Below are positions 53,846-62,800 of a DNA stretch of 64,000 nt, one piece after another. Within the stretch, counting starts at the first letter, position 1, and every line of letters begins with the position of its first letter. The position numbers and the translations under genes were made by a program. The DNA comes from Hyphomicrobiales bacterium (GTDB lineage Bacteria; Pseudomonadota; Alphaproteobacteria; Rhizobiales; Rhizobiaceae): the NCBI GenBank assembly GCA_900468625.1, contig UBUL01000019.1, positions 124,001 through 188,000 of the forward strand, read 5' to 3'. The notes beneath the pieces are model-generated. The model made no database searches, was not told the DNA's origin, and was given only the letters and a program-made list of their open reading frames with translations.

Positions 53846-55675
53846 ATGGATAGCAACGCAGATCTTCAAAAGCCAAGGCTCGTTTTCTTTCAGTGGGATC
53901 ATCATCCCAATGTGAACGGCGCCGGTTACCTGCTGCTGCATATGCAGCAGCAGGTCAAATGCCTTGCGACGCACTTCGATGTCGTCGTCATAAACCACGA
54001 CTGCGATTACGCAGAGACATGCGACAGGTACGAACCGGATCTGACGCTGTTTGAAAGCGGCTATCGGTCACATGGTTCACGGCGGATAAAAGTCACCAAC
54101 ACTCGTTCTCATATCGACGTCCCGAAGCTCGGCCTTCATAATGCCGATCCATGGTGCGACCGGCGCACCGGCTTCCTTTCCGATATGGAGCAGTGGGGTA
54201 TCGATACATATTTCTCGATCGGAACGATGACACCAGAATATATGCCGGAGTTGAAGGATAACCTATTCGTCTGGCCAAATTTCATCGATCCCGAGATTTA
54301 CTACGACTATCGCCAGCACAAGATCATACCAGTTACCCTCACGGGCCAGGTCAGTGGTCTATACCCTTGGCGACAGAAGGTCTTCCCGTTAATCCGAGAC
54401 CGCTACCCCTGTCTAATATCACCGCAACACACATATGAGAGCAAGCTTGCCTCCCAGCAGCTATCGGGAGAGGCCTATGCGCGCGTCCTCAACGCAAGCA
54501 TCGTCGTCCCTACCTGCGGAACTGTTGCTGGCGAGGTTGTGCGGAAGCACTTTGAGATTCCGGGGGCGAACGCCTGTTTAGTAACGGAACGTACCGCAGC
54601 AGTAGAGGCGGCTGGCTTTGCCGATATGGAGAACTGTGTCTTTGCCGACCACCGCAACGTTGTGGATCGACTAGACTATCTCTTTGCTCATCCCGACGAA
54701 GCACAACGAATCGCTGCAGCCGGTTACAATTTGACCCACTCGCGTCATACGCTGAATGACAGGCCGCAAATATATCAATGGTTCATATTGAACAAAGGCC
54801 TGCGATCTGGCGAAAAAATCATCCAGCCCGGACCATTCAGCGATCTTATCAAGGTGGAGCGTACCTCACAGCGAGAGAGCATCCACGTTATCGGGGAAGC
54901 GAGTGATCGCGCTTTACTGAAGCAGGGCGATTCTCTTCTTGAACAGGACAGAGTAGAGGAGGCCAAGCAGTGCTATCTCCGCTGCCTGGACTACGTTTCT
55001 TATCTGCCTGAAGCCAAATTCCGTCTCGCCATATGCGCATTGCGGCAGGGCGATGCAGATCGCGCCTACGGCCTTCTGGTAAACATGGTCAAGGTAACGA
55101 TGATTGACTATGGGGCGGCCGACCCGGATCCAGTCGAATGGGCCTATTGCCTCCTTGCCATGATCTGTAGAGGCCATCTTGATCAGGCGCGCAGGCTACA
55201 AGGCTTCTATCCACGCTTGTCCCACGACGAACTCAGGCATGCTCGCATTGTCCTTGATCAACTCGACCGCAAAGACGATCGTTTTACCTCCAGCCGGCAT
55301 TGCAGCGATCGAAAAAGCATTCACCAAATCCCCAAACGGAGCGATCCCGAATGGCTTGCATGGTTCTCCGATATTCTCGAGCGTTGTCAGCAGCCAGATC
55401 TTGCAAATGTTCTTCGTCATGTTGCCTTTGAAGGTGACGGAGCAGCCGAGACCGTACCATCTCTACACTTCAAACGCGATGTTGATTGGCGCCTGCGGTT
55501 CTACTCAGCCGTGGATGGCCTGATGATTAAACCGCCCCTGAGTGGCTTGAGGCCAAATGTACCACCCCTGCCGGAATTCCAGTATCTTTGGCATCTCGCT
55601 CGTGGCTTGATCCCTCGTTCGCAGAGAGGCGCATTGCGGAGGATCCGAATGGCATTTTCCTGGCTTTCCCCGTGA
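53846..55675 (+). CDS. CgeB-like glycosyltransferase with C-terminal helical repeats
   Basis: The 609-residue protein has a GT-B-like N-terminal half (LVFFQWDHHPNVNGAGYL near 12; LTGQVSGLYPWRQKVFPL near 168; VPTCGTVAGEVVRKHFEIPG near 222, the likely nucleotide-sugar site). The C-terminal half has TPR-like helices (SLLEQDRVEEAKQCYLRCL near 368). Donor and acceptor are unknown. It starts 4 bases after the UXS stop with a weak AAGGA site. It is the last gene of this operon. Confidence 0.75.
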   Translation: MDSNADLQKPRLVFFQWDHHPNVNGAGYLLLHMQQQVKCLATHFDVVVINHDCDYAETCDRYEPDLTLFESGYRSHGSRRIKVTNTRSHIDVPKLGLHNADPWCDRRTGFLSDMEQWGIDTYFSIGTMTPEYMPELKDNLFVWPNFIDPEIYYDYRQHKIIPVTLTGQVSGLYPWRQKVFPLIRDRYPCLISPQHTYESKLASQQLSGEAYARVLNASIVVPTCGTVAGEVVRKHFEIPGANACLVTERTAAVEAAGFADMENCVFADHRNVVDRLDYLFAHPDEAQRIAAAGYNLTHSRHTLNDRPQIYQWFILNKGLRSGEKIIQPGPFSDLIKVERTSQRESIHVIGEASDRALLKQGDSLLEQDRVEEAKQCYLRCLDYVSYLPEAKFRLAICALRQGDADRAYGLLVNMVKVTMIDYGAADPDPVEWAYCLLAMICRGHLDQARRLQGFYPRLSHDELRHARIVLDQLDRKDDRFTSSRHCSDRKSIHQIPKRSDPEWLAWFSDILERCQQPDLANVLRHVAFEGDGAAETVPSLHFKRDVDWRLRFYSAVDGLMIKPPLSGLRPNVPPLPEFQYLWHLARGLIPRSQRGALRRIRMAFSWLSP

Positions 55676-55892
55676 CCGTTGGCAATTACTATCGGTAATG
55701 TTAAGTAAGCAGTACCCTACAATCGTGCATGTGCATGAGGTCGCCGCAGATATGAACTGCGGGGGCTGGCCGCCTGAGAGACCTCGGCACTAGATCTCGG
55801 TCTTGGTCAGTGCTTTTGTTTGGTGCCGCCGAATTTGGTTCAAAGCGAGCGATCGCTTATGGTGTGAAGGACGTCTCGAGTGGCTGACGATA

Positions 55893-56678
55893 TCAGAGCG
55901 GCGCTCTATTCGCCCCCGACCCTGTAGGCTTATCCAAGAGATGATTAAGCTTGAATACGACTTCGGTTCGGTTCGTTGCTTTGAGCTTTTTCATAATGTT
56001 GCGAACATGCACCTTGACGGTGCTTTCACGCAGTTTGAGCTCATAGGCGATGATCTTGTTCGCCTTTCCGCGACGGAGCGCCTCTACGACTTCGGCCTGG
56101 CGATCCGTGAATATGTCGGCCAATGGGCGCGCGGTTGAGCTGCTCGACTCCAATAGGTGATGCATGGCGAATAGGGCGCTTGCAGGCACAAAAAGTCCGC
56201 CAGCCACGGACAGCGCGATCAGCTCCATGCACACGCGAATGCTGACCAAGGTAGGTATATAACCCTTGGCCCCATAATCGAACGCCTTCACGATTTGGGC
56301 GAAATCGTCACTATCAGCCAATACGATGACTGGTGTCGAACAGAATTCCGACGAAAGGCTCTTGATATGTTCCGAAACGGCAGGCTCGTCGATCTTTTTG
56401 CCGCCGATGTTCAAGAGGATTGCTGCAAGCGGAGGATACTCGTCGCGCTTTTGCTTCCACTCCTCAATTGATCCAAATGCCAGGATAAGCAAATCCGTCT
56501 TGTGAGCGGTCATGCATTGCGCAAGGCATTGCCGATCGAGTTCGCGGTTATCGAGTATGACGAGCGATTGCGTCGGTTCTGGCGCCAGGGTAAGTGCCGT
56601 CGAACTGTTCTCTAGCTTGAGGGGAGGAGCCGCGGTTTCCTGCCGAAGGTTCAAATTTGGTATAAGCGCTGAGTTCAC
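55893..56678 (-). CDS. LuxR/NarL-type regulator lacking the receiver Asp
   Basis: The 261-residue protein has an N-terminal receiver-like domain and a C-terminal LuxR helix-turn-helix at about 190-250 (TDRQAEVVEALRRG, KLRESTVKVHVRNIMKKL, NRTEVVFKL). The third-strand position that should be the phosphorylated Asp reads ILLNIGG with Asn, so phosphorylation is not expected. GTG start follows GGGGAGGATG. It separates two polysaccharide operons and resembles the other pseudo-receiver regulator at 36.7 kb in build. It may respond to a partner protein or redox state; that is inference. Confidence 0.83.
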   Translation of the reverse strand: MNSALIPNLNLRQETAAPPLKLENSSTALTLAPEPTQSLVILDNRELDRQCLAQCMTAHKTDLLILAFGSIEEWKQKRDEYPPLAAILLNIGGKKIDEPAVSEHIKSLSSEFCSTPVIVLADSDDFAQIVKAFDYGAKGYIPTLVSIRVCMELIALSVAGGLFVPASALFAMHHLLESSSSTARPLADIFTDRQAEVVEALRRGKANKIIAYELKLRESTVKVHVRNIMKKLKATNRTEVVFKLNHLLDKPTGSGANRAPL

Positions 56679-57225
56679 CGCTTCATCCTCCCCTACCTAG
56701 TTTTTCTCCGCCACTAAGGCGAAACATTTATCCCCTCTTAAATCCGGGGGCTCTTTAAATACACTAAATTAGGAATTTAATAACATAGTTCATAAAGAAT
56801 TACACTAAAAAATATACGACAAAGAAAATATAACCTCTCCTGGAATGTATATAGCAAATTCGCTTCATAAGTGAGAGTTATATGTTACTGAAGCTGACGT
56901 ATAAGTCATATTATATTGATTGAAAGCTCAAATAAAATCTTATTACGTGTCAAGACATTGCGGATATGAACTATGTTCACGATGTCGCGATGTGATGTAA
57001 TATACTACCAACGTTATCGGCGATCATACATTTTGAGGTTAGGCATCATAGAATGATACGTCGTTAGGTGAATAAACTCAAACGTATTGTTTCTTTACTC
57101 GGTTGATAAAAACATTTCTCTTTGGAAGAAAGAAATATTGGCCCTATGGCAAAGAAAGCTTGAGCGCAAATCACGCGATGACAGGTTTCAGCTGAAAATA
57201 AGGGTCTGTTTAAGGAGGGGACAGG
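56679..57225. other. AT-rich promoter region of the amino-sugar operon
   Basis: The 547 bases are strongly AT-rich and hold no supported gene. The direct repeat TACACTAAA occurs near 56759 and 56802. It should contain promoters for the divergent LuxR gene and the amino-sugar operon. Confidence 0.45.
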
Positions 57226-57735
57226 ATGATTGCATCAAACGTCAACCTGGAAGACGGCGTCGTGATCCACCATCCTGACCTTGTGAACCTTTATGGCTGC
57301 ACAATCGGCTCGGGAACGCGCATCGGCACCTTCGTTGAGATTCAGAAAAACGTTCTGATCGGAAAAAACTGTAAGATCTCCAGCCATTCCTTTCTCTGTG
57401 AGGGGGTGACCTTGGAAGATGGCGTTTTTATAGGCCACGGGGTCATGTTTACGAACGACACATACCCGCGTGCCGTCAATCCGGATAGCAGCCTTCAGAC
57501 GGAGGCCGACTGGATGGTCATCCCTACGCTGGTTAAGCGCCATGCGTCGATCGGCAGCAACGCCACCATTCTGCCTGGTGTGATGATCGGAGAAGCAGCG
57601 CAGGTCGGCGCCGGAGCGGTTGTAACAAAGGATGTGCCGGCTGGCGGCATTGTCGCTGGCGTCCCGGCCAGAATAATCGGTCGCGTGAATGACGGGCCAG
57701 ACGGCGATATGCAGGCGTTGGAGGGAATGCGATGA
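57226..57735 (+). CDS. hexapeptide-repeat N-acetyltransferase (WbpD/WlbB-like)
   Basis: The 169-residue protein is built of left-handed beta-helix hexads (IGSGTRIGTFVEIQ, IGKNCKISSHSFLC) and has GVFIGHGVMFTNDTYPRA, typical of WbpD/WlbB acetyltransferases that acylate the 3-amino group of UDP-2-acetamido-3-amino-glucuronate. An AAGGAGGGG site lies 6 bases before the ATG. The following oxidoreductase and aminotransferase fit the same three-step set. Confidence 0.85.
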   Translation: MIASNVNLEDGVVIHHPDLVNLYGCTIGSGTRIGTFVEIQKNVLIGKNCKISSHSFLCEGVTLEDGVFIGHGVMFTNDTYPRAVNPDSSLQTEADWMVIPTLVKRHASIGSNATILPGVMIGEAAQVGAGAVVTKDVPAGGIVAGVPARIIGRVNDGPDGDMQALEGMR

Positions 57736-58769
57736 TCGGCATCGCTGTTGTCGGGTATGGATATTGGGGGCCCAATCTGGTTCGCAATATCTCGGAGGCG
57801 GCCGGAGCGCACCTCGTTTCTGTCTGTGACCTCAATCGCGAGCGGCTGGCCGCTGTTCAGAGCCGGTATCCGGCAATAAAGACCACCGATGATTTCAAGG
57901 AGCTCTTGCGCGACCCGGCGGTGGATGCCATCGCAATAGCGACGCCGGTTTCAAGCCATTTCAGGCTCGCCATGCAGGCCTTGATGGCAGGAAAGCATGT
58001 TTTTGTCGAAAAGCCGATGGCTGCGACGGCGGAGGAAGCCTCGCGGATGGTTGACGAAGCGGCGCGTCGCCGCGTCGTATTGGCCGTGGACCATACGTTC
58101 GTCCACACAGGGGCCGTTCGCAAGATGTGCGAACTTGTCGAAAGCGGCCTGGGAGACATGTATTACTACGACTCTGTTCGAGTCAATCTGGGGCTCTTCC
58201 AGCACGATGTCAGTGTAATTTGGGACCTCGCGGTGCATGATCTGTCGATCTTGGATTATGTCCTGCAGGAGAAACCTGTGGCTGTTTCTGCCATGGGAAT
58301 GAGCCATGTGCTGGGTGAACCGGAAAACATCGCTTATCTGACGCTCTTCTTCGAAAGCAAGCTCATTGCGCACATCCATGTGAATTGGCTGGCGCCGGTC
58401 AAGGTGCGCCGTACGCTGATCGGCGGCAGCAATAAGATGATCGTCTATGACGATCTAGAACCAAGTGAAAAGATCAAGGTCTACGACAGGGGCATCACGC
58501 TGAACCCCAATTCTCTCGCATACGGCGAGAAGGTCCATCAGATGTTGGTGGGCTATCGCAGCGGCGACATGTGGGCACCAAAGCTCGATATGACCGAGGC
58601 ATTGAAGCGCGAACTCGAGCTGTTCGTCGATTGCATCGAGCAAAGTGCGCGGCCCGTCACGGATGGTCTTGCCGGGCTGCGTGTCGTTCGCATCCTGGAA
58701 GCCGCGACCCGGTCGCTCGCCCAACGCGGTCGTATCGTTGAACTCGAAGAGGCGAGGCGCATCGCATGA
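57732..58769 (+). CDS. Gfo/Idh/MocA oxidoreductase (WbpB/WlbA-like)
   Basis: A 345-residue NAD-dependent dehydrogenase with N-terminal Rossmann motif VVGYGYWGPNLVRN near 5 and the family signature VFVEKPMA near 91; VIWDLAVHDLSILDY near 160 holds the catalytic His region. In WbpB/WlbA it oxidises C3 of a UDP-HexNAcA sugar, giving the keto sugar used by the next aminotransferase. It overlaps its neighbours by 4 bases on each side, so it is tightly coupled. Confidence 0.85.
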   Translation: MIGIAVVGYGYWGPNLVRNISEAAGAHLVSVCDLNRERLAAVQSRYPAIKTTDDFKELLRDPAVDAIAIATPVSSHFRLAMQALMAGKHVFVEKPMAATAEEASRMVDEAARRRVVLAVDHTFVHTGAVRKMCELVESGLGDMYYYDSVRVNLGLFQHDVSVIWDLAVHDLSILDYVLQEKPVAVSAMGMSHVLGEPENIAYLTLFFESKLIAHIHVNWLAPVKVRRTLIGGSNKMIVYDDLEPSEKIKVYDRGITLNPNSLAYGEKVHQMLVGYRSGDMWAPKLDMTEALKRELELFVDCIEQSARPVTDGLAGLRVVRILEAATRSLAQRGRIVELEEARRIA

Positions 58770-59869
58770 TCCCATTCCTGAACATCAAAGCACAATATGC
58801 GTCGATCAAGGACGAGATCGACACCGCCGTGCTCAGCGTCCTGGCGTCGGGCCAGTACGCATTGGGCGACGAGGTCGCGCGTTTCGAGGAGGAATTCGCA
58901 GACTATTGCAACGTCAAGCACGCGATAGCCGTCAACACGGGAACAAGTGCCTTGCATCTTGCCCTTCTTGCGGCGGGCGTCGGCCCCGGCGATGAGGTCA
59001 TTACCGTTCCATTCACGTTCGTCGCAACTGCATCGGCGATCTGCTACACCGGCGCACGGCCTCTGTTCGTCGATGTTGAGCCGGTGACGCTCACAATGGA
59101 TCCGGCTAAGATCGAGGCAAAGATAACGCCTCGGACGAAGGCCATTGTTCCTGTCCACCTCTACGGACAAATGGCAGATATGGACGCAATCAGGGCGATT
59201 GCTGACCGCTATCGGATACCAGTCATCGAAGATGCCTGCCAGGCCCATGGTGCGCAGTACAAAGGCGACCGTGCCGGCAGCATCGGTGTATCCGGCTGCT
59301 TCAGCTTCTATCCCGGCAAAAATCTCGGCGCCTGCGGCGAGGGGGGGATGGTCGTTACCAGCAGCGACGAACAGGCCAAGACGATACGCATGCTACGTGA
59401 CTGGGGTCAGGAACAGCGCTATCACCATCTGCTGAAAGGCTTCAATTACCGCATGGACGCCATTCAAGGCGCGATCCTGCGTGTCAAGCTTCGGCATCTT
59501 GAAGCTTGGACCGAACTGCGTCGTGCTCACGCCCGCCGCTACTCATCGCTGCTTGCTGGATCAGTGGATTTGATGACCCCTGTGGAAGCAGCCGACCGAC
59601 GTCACGTCTACCATGTCTATGCCATAAGAAGCCGCCATCGCGACGGGCTTCAGCGCGCACTTAGCGCGGAAGGAATCCAATCTGGGCTGCACTATCCCAT
59701 CCCCGTTCACCTGCAGAAGGCCCATGCCGACCTTGGTTACGAAGCCAATGATTTCCCAATTTCGGAGGCCGCGGCACGCGAGGTACTCTCGCTGCCCATC
59801 TATCCCGAGATGCCTGCATCGCACCTTGAGCAGGTGGTCGCCGCGCTGGAGCATGCCTATGTCAGTTAA
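58766..59869 (+). CDS. DegT/DnrJ/EryC1 aminotransferase (WbpE-like)
   Basis: A 367-residue PLP enzyme. The Lys that binds PLP is in CFSFYPGKNLGACGEGG near 190, and NTGTSALHLALLAAGVGPGDEV near 52 is the family cofactor region. It transfers an amino group to a keto sugar nucleotide, probably at C3 given the WbpB- and WbpD-like neighbours. FdtB-type activity on dTDP sugars is an alternative. Its end overlaps the next acyltransferase by 11 bases. Confidence 0.88.
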   Translation: MIPFLNIKAQYASIKDEIDTAVLSVLASGQYALGDEVARFEEEFADYCNVKHAIAVNTGTSALHLALLAAGVGPGDEVITVPFTFVATASAICYTGARPLFVDVEPVTLTMDPAKIEAKITPRTKAIVPVHLYGQMADMDAIRAIADRYRIPVIEDACQAHGAQYKGDRAGSIGVSGCFSFYPGKNLGACGEGGMVVTSSDEQAKTIRMLRDWGQEQRYHHLLKGFNYRMDAIQGAILRVKLRHLEAWTELRRAHARRYSSLLAGSVDLMTPVEAADRRHVYHVYAIRSRHRDGLQRALSAEGIQSGLHYPIPVHLQKAHADLGYEANDFPISEAAAREVLSLPIYPEMPASHLEQVVAALEHAYVS

Positions 59870-60584
59870 CCGCTCAGGGAAGACTCGACTCGTACAGGCG
59901 GTCCACGGTCGCCAGGAAAAGCGGGCAGATCCGGCCTATCAGGCGGGGTTGGTCGAAGAACTCCGGCAATCATACGGGCGCGCCGGGCTGCTCGACCTCT
60001 ACGGTCGCTTCGCGACAGGAGACGGGGTCGTCGACACCTTGATGCGGAAAGCTATCTGGCAAGGTATCACGCGACGCTGCGGCGAAGCTTTGCAAGTCTC
60101 AAGCGGCGCCGGCTTCAAACATCCCGAAACTTTCGAAATCGGCAATGGAGTGTTCATCGGTGCTCAGGCCTATATCCAGGGACGCTACGATGGCACGTGC
60201 GTGATCGGCGACAACGTCTGGATCGGACCGATGGCCTATTTCGACGCCCGTGATCTAGTGATTGAGGATTGCGTGGGGTGGGGGCCTGGCGCCAAGGTGC
60301 TTGGCTCCGCCCACACAGCGCTGCCTGTTGACGTGCCAATCATTCGCACGGATCTGGAAATCAAACCGGTGCGCATTGGCGCATGGGCCGATATCGGGAC
60401 GAATGCGACAATTCTTCCCGGCGTATGCATAGGGAAGGGGGCGATCGTTGGAGCGGGAGCAGTCGTTGTCTCCGACGTCGAGCCGTTTTCAGTCGTAGCC
60501 GGTGTGCCGGCAAGATTCATACGTTGGCGCACAGACGCCGATCCAGTGATGGATATCTCGCGTGGGGGAGATCATGAGAGATAA
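59859..60584 (+). CDS. hexapeptide-repeat acyltransferase
   Basis: A 241-residue protein with an alpha-helical N-terminal part (1-70) and a left-handed beta-helix with VFIGAQAYIQG, VIGDNVWIGPMAYFDARD and IGTNATILPGVCIGKGAIVGA. It resembles CatB/WbbJ-type acetyltransferases. ATG at 59859 has GGAG 8 bases upstream; the longer frame is a shadow of the aminotransferase. The acyl acceptor is unknown; it may acylate a second amino sugar or a hydroxyl in the repeat unit. Confidence 0.8.
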   Translation: MSVNRSGKTRLVQAVHGRQEKRADPAYQAGLVEELRQSYGRAGLLDLYGRFATGDGVVDTLMRKAIWQGITRRCGEALQVSSGAGFKHPETFEIGNGVFIGAQAYIQGRYDGTCVIGDNVWIGPMAYFDARDLVIEDCVGWGPGAKVLGSAHTALPVDVPIIRTDLEIKPVRIGAWADIGTNATILPGVCIGKGAIVGAGAVVVSDVEPFSVVAGVPARFIRWRTDADPVMDISRGGDHER

Positions 60585-61548
60585 ACGGGTGCTCATTACC
60601 GGCGGTGCCGGTCTTATCGGATCGCATATTGCCGATCTCGTCGCATTGGAAAAGCCGCGTGAGATTGTCATCCTCGACAACTTCGTGCGCGGTCGCCGCG
60701 ACAATCTTAACACGGCAATAAGCCGCGGGCCGCTTAACATTATCGACGGAGATATCAGAGACAGATCGCTGTTGGCGAAAGTCTTCGAAGGCGTGGATAT
60801 CGTCTTTCATCAGGCGGCCATCCGAATTACGCAATGTGCGGAAGAGCCGCGGCTTGCCTTCGAGGTTCTGGCCGAAGGCACATTCAATGTTCTTGAAGCT
60901 GCCGTTAAGGCAGGCGTCTCGAAGGTGGTTGCAGCCTCTTCCGCTTCCGTGCTGGGCCTTGCCGAGAGCTTTCCGACGACTGAAGAGCATCACCCCTACA
61001 ACAATCGGACGATCTACGGCGCGGCGAAAACCTTCAACGAGGGGCTCCTTCGCAGCTTCGCGGAGATGTATGGCCTGCGCTATGTCGCGCTGCGCTATTT
61101 CAACGTCTATGGGCCACGAATGGACGTTTACGGCGCCTATACGGAAGTATTGATCCGCTGGATGGAGCGACTGGCGGCCGGAATGCCGCCTATCATCTAC
61201 GGAGACGGCAACCAAACCATGGACTTCGTGCATGTCCGCGACATTGCGCGAGCAAACCTGTTGGCCGCGACGAGTGATGTCACGGACGAGGTGTTCAATG
61301 TCGCCAGCGGCAAAGAGACAAGCCTGCGGGAACTCGCACAAATTCTGAGCCGTGTCATGGGGGCTTCACTCGAACCGCAGCACCTTGAGGCGCGGACGGT
61401 CAACGGCGTGACACGTCGTCTTGCCGACACGGGCAAAGCCGAACGTCTCCTGGGCTTCAAGGCCGAGACGCAGATCGAGGAGGGGCTTCGTGACCTTGTT
61501 GCGTGGTGGCGGCTGAAGACCGCGCTGGCAGGAGGCCAAGCTGCATGA
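60574..61548 (+). CDS. NAD-dependent sugar epimerase/dehydratase
   Basis: A 324-residue extended short-chain dehydrogenase with VLITGGAGLIGSHIADLV near 6, AASSASVLGLAES near 117, catalytic Tyr-Lys in YGAAKTFNEG near 145 and LRYFNVYGPRM near 169. It is close to UDP-glucose 4-epimerase-type enzymes. ATG at 60574 overlaps the previous stop and follows GGGGGAG. It should remodel the sugar nucleotide used by the next aminotransferase, by epimerisation or oxidation; the exact reaction is not readable. Confidence 0.87.
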   Translation: MRDKRVLITGGAGLIGSHIADLVALEKPREIVILDNFVRGRRDNLNTAISRGPLNIIDGDIRDRSLLAKVFEGVDIVFHQAAIRITQCAEEPRLAFEVLAEGTFNVLEAAVKAGVSKVVAASSASVLGLAESFPTTEEHHPYNNRTIYGAAKTFNEGLLRSFAEMYGLRYVALRYFNVYGPRMDVYGAYTEVLIRWMERLAAGMPPIIYGDGNQTMDFVHVRDIARANLLAATSDVTDEVFNVASGKETSLRELAQILSRVMGASLEPQHLEARTVNGVTRRLADTGKAERLLGFKAETQIEEGLRDLVAWWRLKTALAGGQAA

Positions 61549-62759
61549 CACTATCGCTCTTTGCAATTCCAGTCGCCAAGCCTGTTCTCGGAGAGGAAGA
61601 GGCTGAGGCTGTTCGCCGCGTTATTCTGTCGGGATGGGTGACGCAGGGGCCGGAAGTCGCGGCTTTCGAGCGCGAGTTTGCGGTCTTTGTCGGCTCCCCA
61701 CACGCCTGCGCCGTTTCCAACTGCACGACGGCGCTTCATCTGGCCTTGAAGGCGGTCGGCGTCGGCGCCGGTGATGAAGTCATCACGGTCAGCCACTCGT
61801 TCATCGCAACGGCGAACGCCATTCGATATTGCGATGGCGTGCCTGTTTTCATCGACATCGAGGCTGACGGTTACAACATCGACCCCAGTCTGATCGAAAC
61901 AGCAATCACATCCCGTACCAAGGCAATCCTGTGTGTGCATCAACTCGGCATGCCTTGTGATCTCCGCGCTGTCGTGGAAATCGGGCAGCGCCACTCCATA
62001 CCGGTTGTTGAAGACGCCGCCTGCGCGACGGGAAGCGAAATCCTCTGGGACGGGCGTTGGGAGAAGATCGGCAAACCGCATGGCGATATTGCCTGCTTCT
62101 CCTTCCACCCCCGGAAGGTCGTCACCACAGGTGATGGCGGCATGTTGACCACTGCCAATCCCGAATATGACCGAAAATTCCGGCTATGGCGCCAGCATGG
62201 CATGAGCGTCACCGATGCAGTCCGCCACGGTTCGAAACAGGTGATCTTCGAGAACTATGATGAATTGGGTTACAACTATCGTATGACCGATCTTCAGGCG
62301 GCGGTCGGACGGGTGCAGTTGCGGCGGCTGCCGGACCTAATTGTGCAGCGAAGGCGGCTTGCGGAACAGTATTGCGAGCTGCTTTCCACCATCACCGGGC
62401 TAGCGTTGCCGATCGAGCCTTGTTGGGCTCGCAGTAACTGGCAGAGCTTTTGTGTGAGATTGCCTGATACGGTCGATCAGCGGACAGTCATGCAGGCGCT
62501 GCTCGATAAGGGGATCTCGACCCGGCGCGGTGTGATGAACATTCATCTCGAGAAAGCCTATTCCAGCCCAAGCTTCCATCGTGCCGACAAGAACTTGGTT
62601 CGAAGCGTATCGGCACAGCGGCAAACGATAATTCTGCCGCTTTTTGTTCAGATGACGGACCTCGACATCATCAGGGTTGTTGAGGAACTGCGCGGATCCT
62701 TTGCTGGAGCCGCGACCCCGGATGCGATTGAAAGCGATCGGAACATCGCTCTTGCGTGA
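61545..62759 (+). CDS. DegT/DnrJ/EryC1 aminotransferase (second)
   Basis: A 404-residue PLP aminotransferase with VSNCTTALHLALKAVGVGAG near 65, the PLP Lys in CFSFHPRKVVTTGDGG near 188 and YNYRMTDLQAAVGRVQL near 245. The Arg-Lys active-site context differs from the first copy, so it likely has another sugar nucleotide substrate. Its ATG overlaps the epimerase stop (ATGA), which ties it to that enzyme. It closes the amino-sugar operon. Confidence 0.88.
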   Translation: MTLSLFAIPVAKPVLGEEEAEAVRRVILSGWVTQGPEVAAFEREFAVFVGSPHACAVSNCTTALHLALKAVGVGAGDEVITVSHSFIATANAIRYCDGVPVFIDIEADGYNIDPSLIETAITSRTKAILCVHQLGMPCDLRAVVEIGQRHSIPVVEDAACATGSEILWDGRWEKIGKPHGDIACFSFHPRKVVTTGDGGMLTTANPEYDRKFRLWRQHGMSVTDAVRHGSKQVIFENYDELGYNYRMTDLQAAVGRVQLRRLPDLIVQRRRLAEQYCELLSTITGLALPIEPCWARSNWQSFCVRLPDTVDQRTVMQALLDKGISTRRGVMNIHLEKAYSSPSFHRADKNLVRSVSAQRQTIILPLFVQMTDLDIIRVVEELRGSFAGAATPDAIESDRNIALA

Positions 62760-62800
62760 TGGAGCACTTGCATGCTGCAGGGCTCGACGCACATCATTTT

